From: JANXSF01 sp043755435
GTDB lineage: Bacteria; Acidobacteriota; Terriglobia; Bryobacterales; Bryobacteraceae
Assembly (NCBI GenBank): GCA_043755435.1
Contig: JAYUSZ010000295.1
Location: 1-24,551 of the forward strand
Direction of reading: 5' to 3'
DNA: 24,551 nt
Positions within the stretch are counted from its first letter, which is position 1. Each line of letters opens with the position of its first letter. Below, one piece after another: positions 23,901 through 24,551 of this stretch. The position numbers were made by a program, and so were the translations under genes. The notes below the pieces were generated by a model. That model worked only from the letters and a program-made list of their open reading frames with translations, searched no databases and was not told the origin of the DNA.

Positions 23901-24245
23901 GCTAATCGATTCGGTTACCGAGCCAACTTGCATGCTGACGTCCAGCCTTTGCACCTCGCCAAGTTCCAGCACCATGTCAGTGGCTTTATGTGTGCGAAAA
24001 CCTTGCCTTTCAACGGTAAGTTCGTAGTTGCCGGGGGCTAGATTGGTGATTGTGTATGAGCCGTCTTCGCTGGTCCCAATCTGCCGCATGCCATTGGTAT
24101 CCACATTGCGAACGTGGATTGTTGCCCCTGGAATTGACGCACCTTTTGAATCGGCGATGGTTCCCGTAAGGGTTGCCGTACCTTGGCCGAACAGGCTGGC
24201 CACCAGCAAAGTGAAACATACGCAACTTAGGACAACGAATCTCAC
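20907..24245 (-). CDS. Oar-type TonB-dependent receptor with carboxypeptidase-regulatory domain (1112 aa)
   Basis: Outer-membrane receptor-like protein. Seen: a signal peptide (MRFVVLSCVCFTLLVASLFG, cleavage about residue 20), the carboxypeptidase-regulatory domain (ATLTGTIADSKGASIPGATI and GSYTITNLAPGNYELTVERQ; about 24-105), the plug (IPLDGRDFVDLALMVAGVVP; LNVNGARSDSTNYSVDGFNS; GGVMNMVIRSGTNRFRGEVF), and the barrel (SYISDDYKVTRSLTLNLGLR; NLTIERELSLGWAMEVGFVG), ending in VALKFEF. It starts with GTG at 24245, preceded by GGGGTG about six bases away; no in-frame ATG keeps the signal peptide. It is probably the first gene of a two-receptor operon with 17441-20860. Several barrel segments follow the same pattern as the other receptors, but the proteins are clearly divergent from each other, so they are not recent duplicates. 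Confidence 0.92.
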   Translation of the reverse strand: MRFVVLSCVCFTLLVASLFGQGTATLTGTIADSKGASIPGATIHVRNVDTNGMRQIGTSEDGSYTITNLAPGNYELTVERQGFRTHKATDMVLELGEVQRLDVSMQVGSVTESISVTADPPLINTESGAIKGDVITNQQINEIPLDGRDFVDLALMVAGVVPMAQGGQGSGLNVNGARSDSTNYSVDGFNSRNPRGAASQVRPNMSAMQEFKMEVSGFSAESGRMAGGVMNMVIRSGTNRFRGEVFEFIRNDIFDARAFFDQQKLPLRRNQYGATLHGPIRRDRTFFMFSWEGYREILTQSSIGSVPTALQRQGDFSQSVVPVTGAKLFLKDPLATGTCSATSAAACFPASRIPASRFSPIALKLMDYYPLPNRSDPFNNFITTAKDDDQFNSYMVKLDHRFSSQDSTSFRHQYRIAKNTSPFAGSELGQWPNYTNDPRHLMGVDWTHMFGPTLIMEVRGGFNRNATRESAKFQGQDIASQLGITGTTNDPLLRGFPRFAVQDYLPIGSSSGQPAHYMVTVLLASNKFTWIKAKHALKWGWDVERVRFNQPYYDNARGTFTFQRNWTNHSIGDMLLGQLQSTTRNADTTRNYLRSFSLGSYISDDYKVTRSLTLNLGLRYELDMPPVDRYDRASNFDAGLGKIIIADDKNLPQLAERVARFNLQNMVVLARDVGRPRSLVFADKVNFAPRFGFAWRVPHQRRMMVIRGGYGIFFTGHLLNPIRTSLMTGFPFSVNQTFTRLASDTKLVTLSNPFPDSRATEGNSTNSNGYDPYARLGDLQSYNLTIERELSLGWAMEVGFVGSKGSHLGRQYDINQPLRSLELYQGNVAFPRPIAGINTINYYSFGANSSYNAGQLSLRRQMRGSFVRFNYSFSKSIDDASQISGSSTGGFSGAQNSRDLKSEHARSDFDRRQVITALFSTPLPFGRGRRFLPQASGWRNGIVGGWQMSGSATYYSGQALTITSANVDTNLGESSRPNRIGTGIPDGGVGRRGIDYPWYLLTDFEAVPRCSSRTVCEVSPNGFKPFTFGNSGRNILDGPSQKFVNLAMLKNFRFGDRRNFQLRYELFNALNRPNFQLPEKQFNSLGGGLITAVVDRGRGGPRVMQVALKFEF

Positions 24246-24271
24246 GAAGACACCCCGCAGTTGTATTCTCG

Positions 24272-24301
24272 ATTATTGATTCAAGTGGGCGAAGAGTGCA
24301 A
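24272..24301 (-). promoter_or_regulatory. Possible sigma-70-like promoter for the receptor operon
   Basis: On the minus strand TTGCAC (24296-24301) is followed after 18 bases by AATAAT (24272-24277), a -10 hexamer one base from consensus. The start of transcription would lie about 20 bases before the GTG start codon. The -35 match is poor (3 of 6), so this is a weak candidate in a 73-base gap that must otherwise hold the signal. Confidence 0.3.
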
Positions 24302-24318
24302 GCAGAATTTAGATGTTA

Positions 24319-24551
24319 TTAGAACCAAAGACGCAAACCCACCGTGATAGTACGTGGTACATTCTGGGGCGCGGTAGGGCGTCCGAAGTTTTGGTTGCCT
24401 ACCGTCCCATTTACGCCAAAGTTCGTTCTGTTGAAAGCGTCAGCACGCAGTTGCAGGCGGTTGCGGTAAATGTCATATAGATTTCCCTCATTACTGTAGA
24501 ATCTCCAATGCTAGAAAAACCGCTCCCTGGCGGTCACGGCTCTGTAGAATT
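24319..24551 (-). pseudogene. 3' end of a fourth Oar-type receptor, interrupted by an in-frame stop
   Basis: Read on the minus strand, the 63 codons before the TAA at 24319-24321 encode a typical receptor C-terminus: LYDIYRNRLQLRADAFNRTN, a Gly/Asn-rich turn region, then TITVGLRLWF with the terminal aromatic residue. The frame continues upstream to an amber stop (TAG, 24511-24513). That stop lies inside a 39-base insert flanked by 9-base direct repeats; beyond it the same frame resumes (FYRAVTARERFF) to the window edge. Removing one repeat plus the insert (48 bases, 16 codons) restores an uninterrupted frame, so the gene was probably intact before insertion. The rest of the gene is outside the window. 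The product would lack the last barrel strands and would be expected to fail assembly unless the stop is read through. Confidence 0.8.
24494..24550. repeat. Short palindrome-bearing insert flanked by 9-base direct repeats
   Basis: CTGTAGAAT occurs at 24494-24502 and again at 24542-24550. The 39 bases between contain a hairpin, ACCGC (24519-24523) and GCGGT (24530-24534) around TCCCTG, preceded by an A-run (24515-24519). The arrangement looks like a target-site duplication around a small non-coding mobile or REP/MITE-like element. From memory, unverified, similar ACCGCTCCCT...CGG...GGCTC sequences are dispersed in Solibacter-type genomes. No other copy was seen in this window. Confidence 0.6.

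Overview
The window looks like chromosomal DNA of an Acidobacteriota bacterium, most likely near Solibacter/Bryobacterales. Two things point there: three full-length and one broken Oar-type TonB-dependent receptor (carboxypeptidase-regulatory domain plus a very large beta-barrel), and an esterase carrying the C-terminal domain that was defined in Solibacter (TIGR03437-like). This placement rests on gene content recognised by eye, not on a database search. I see no rRNA, tRNA, CRISPR array or intact transposase.

Layout. At 2-1345 is the 3' part of a UvrD/RecB-type helicase-nuclease that starts outside the window, facing a possible small unknown gene (1355-1588, minus). A 350-base gap follows, holding a six-copy CGGATCTCT array. 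Then comes a tripartite-efflux pair, a lipoprotein adaptor (1939-3135) and an RND pump (3142-6318). The first Oar-type receptor (6363-9815) has a start codon buried in a hairpin, and its coding-strand base skew is opposite to its neighbours. On the minus strand, 9882-12900 holds a pectin-acetylesterase-like secreted enzyme followed by a DUF697 membrane protein.

The most system-like locus is 12966-17440 (plus): an ECF sigma factor, a zinc-finger anti-sigma factor with one membrane segment and an extracytoplasmic TPR domain, and an exported TPR-CHAT (caspase-like) protein. The first three genes are joined by two ATGA stop/start overlaps. A small Tat-type exported protein follows, with its ribosome binding site in a hairpin loop. 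My inference is a transmembrane signalling module in which the exported CHAT protease or its TPRs act on the anti-sigma sensor domain.

From 17441 to the window end, the minus strand carries two full Oar-type receptors and the last ~63 codons of a further one. That last reading frame is broken by a 39-base insert containing a small palindrome and flanked by 9-base direct repeats; the insert adds an in-frame amber stop.
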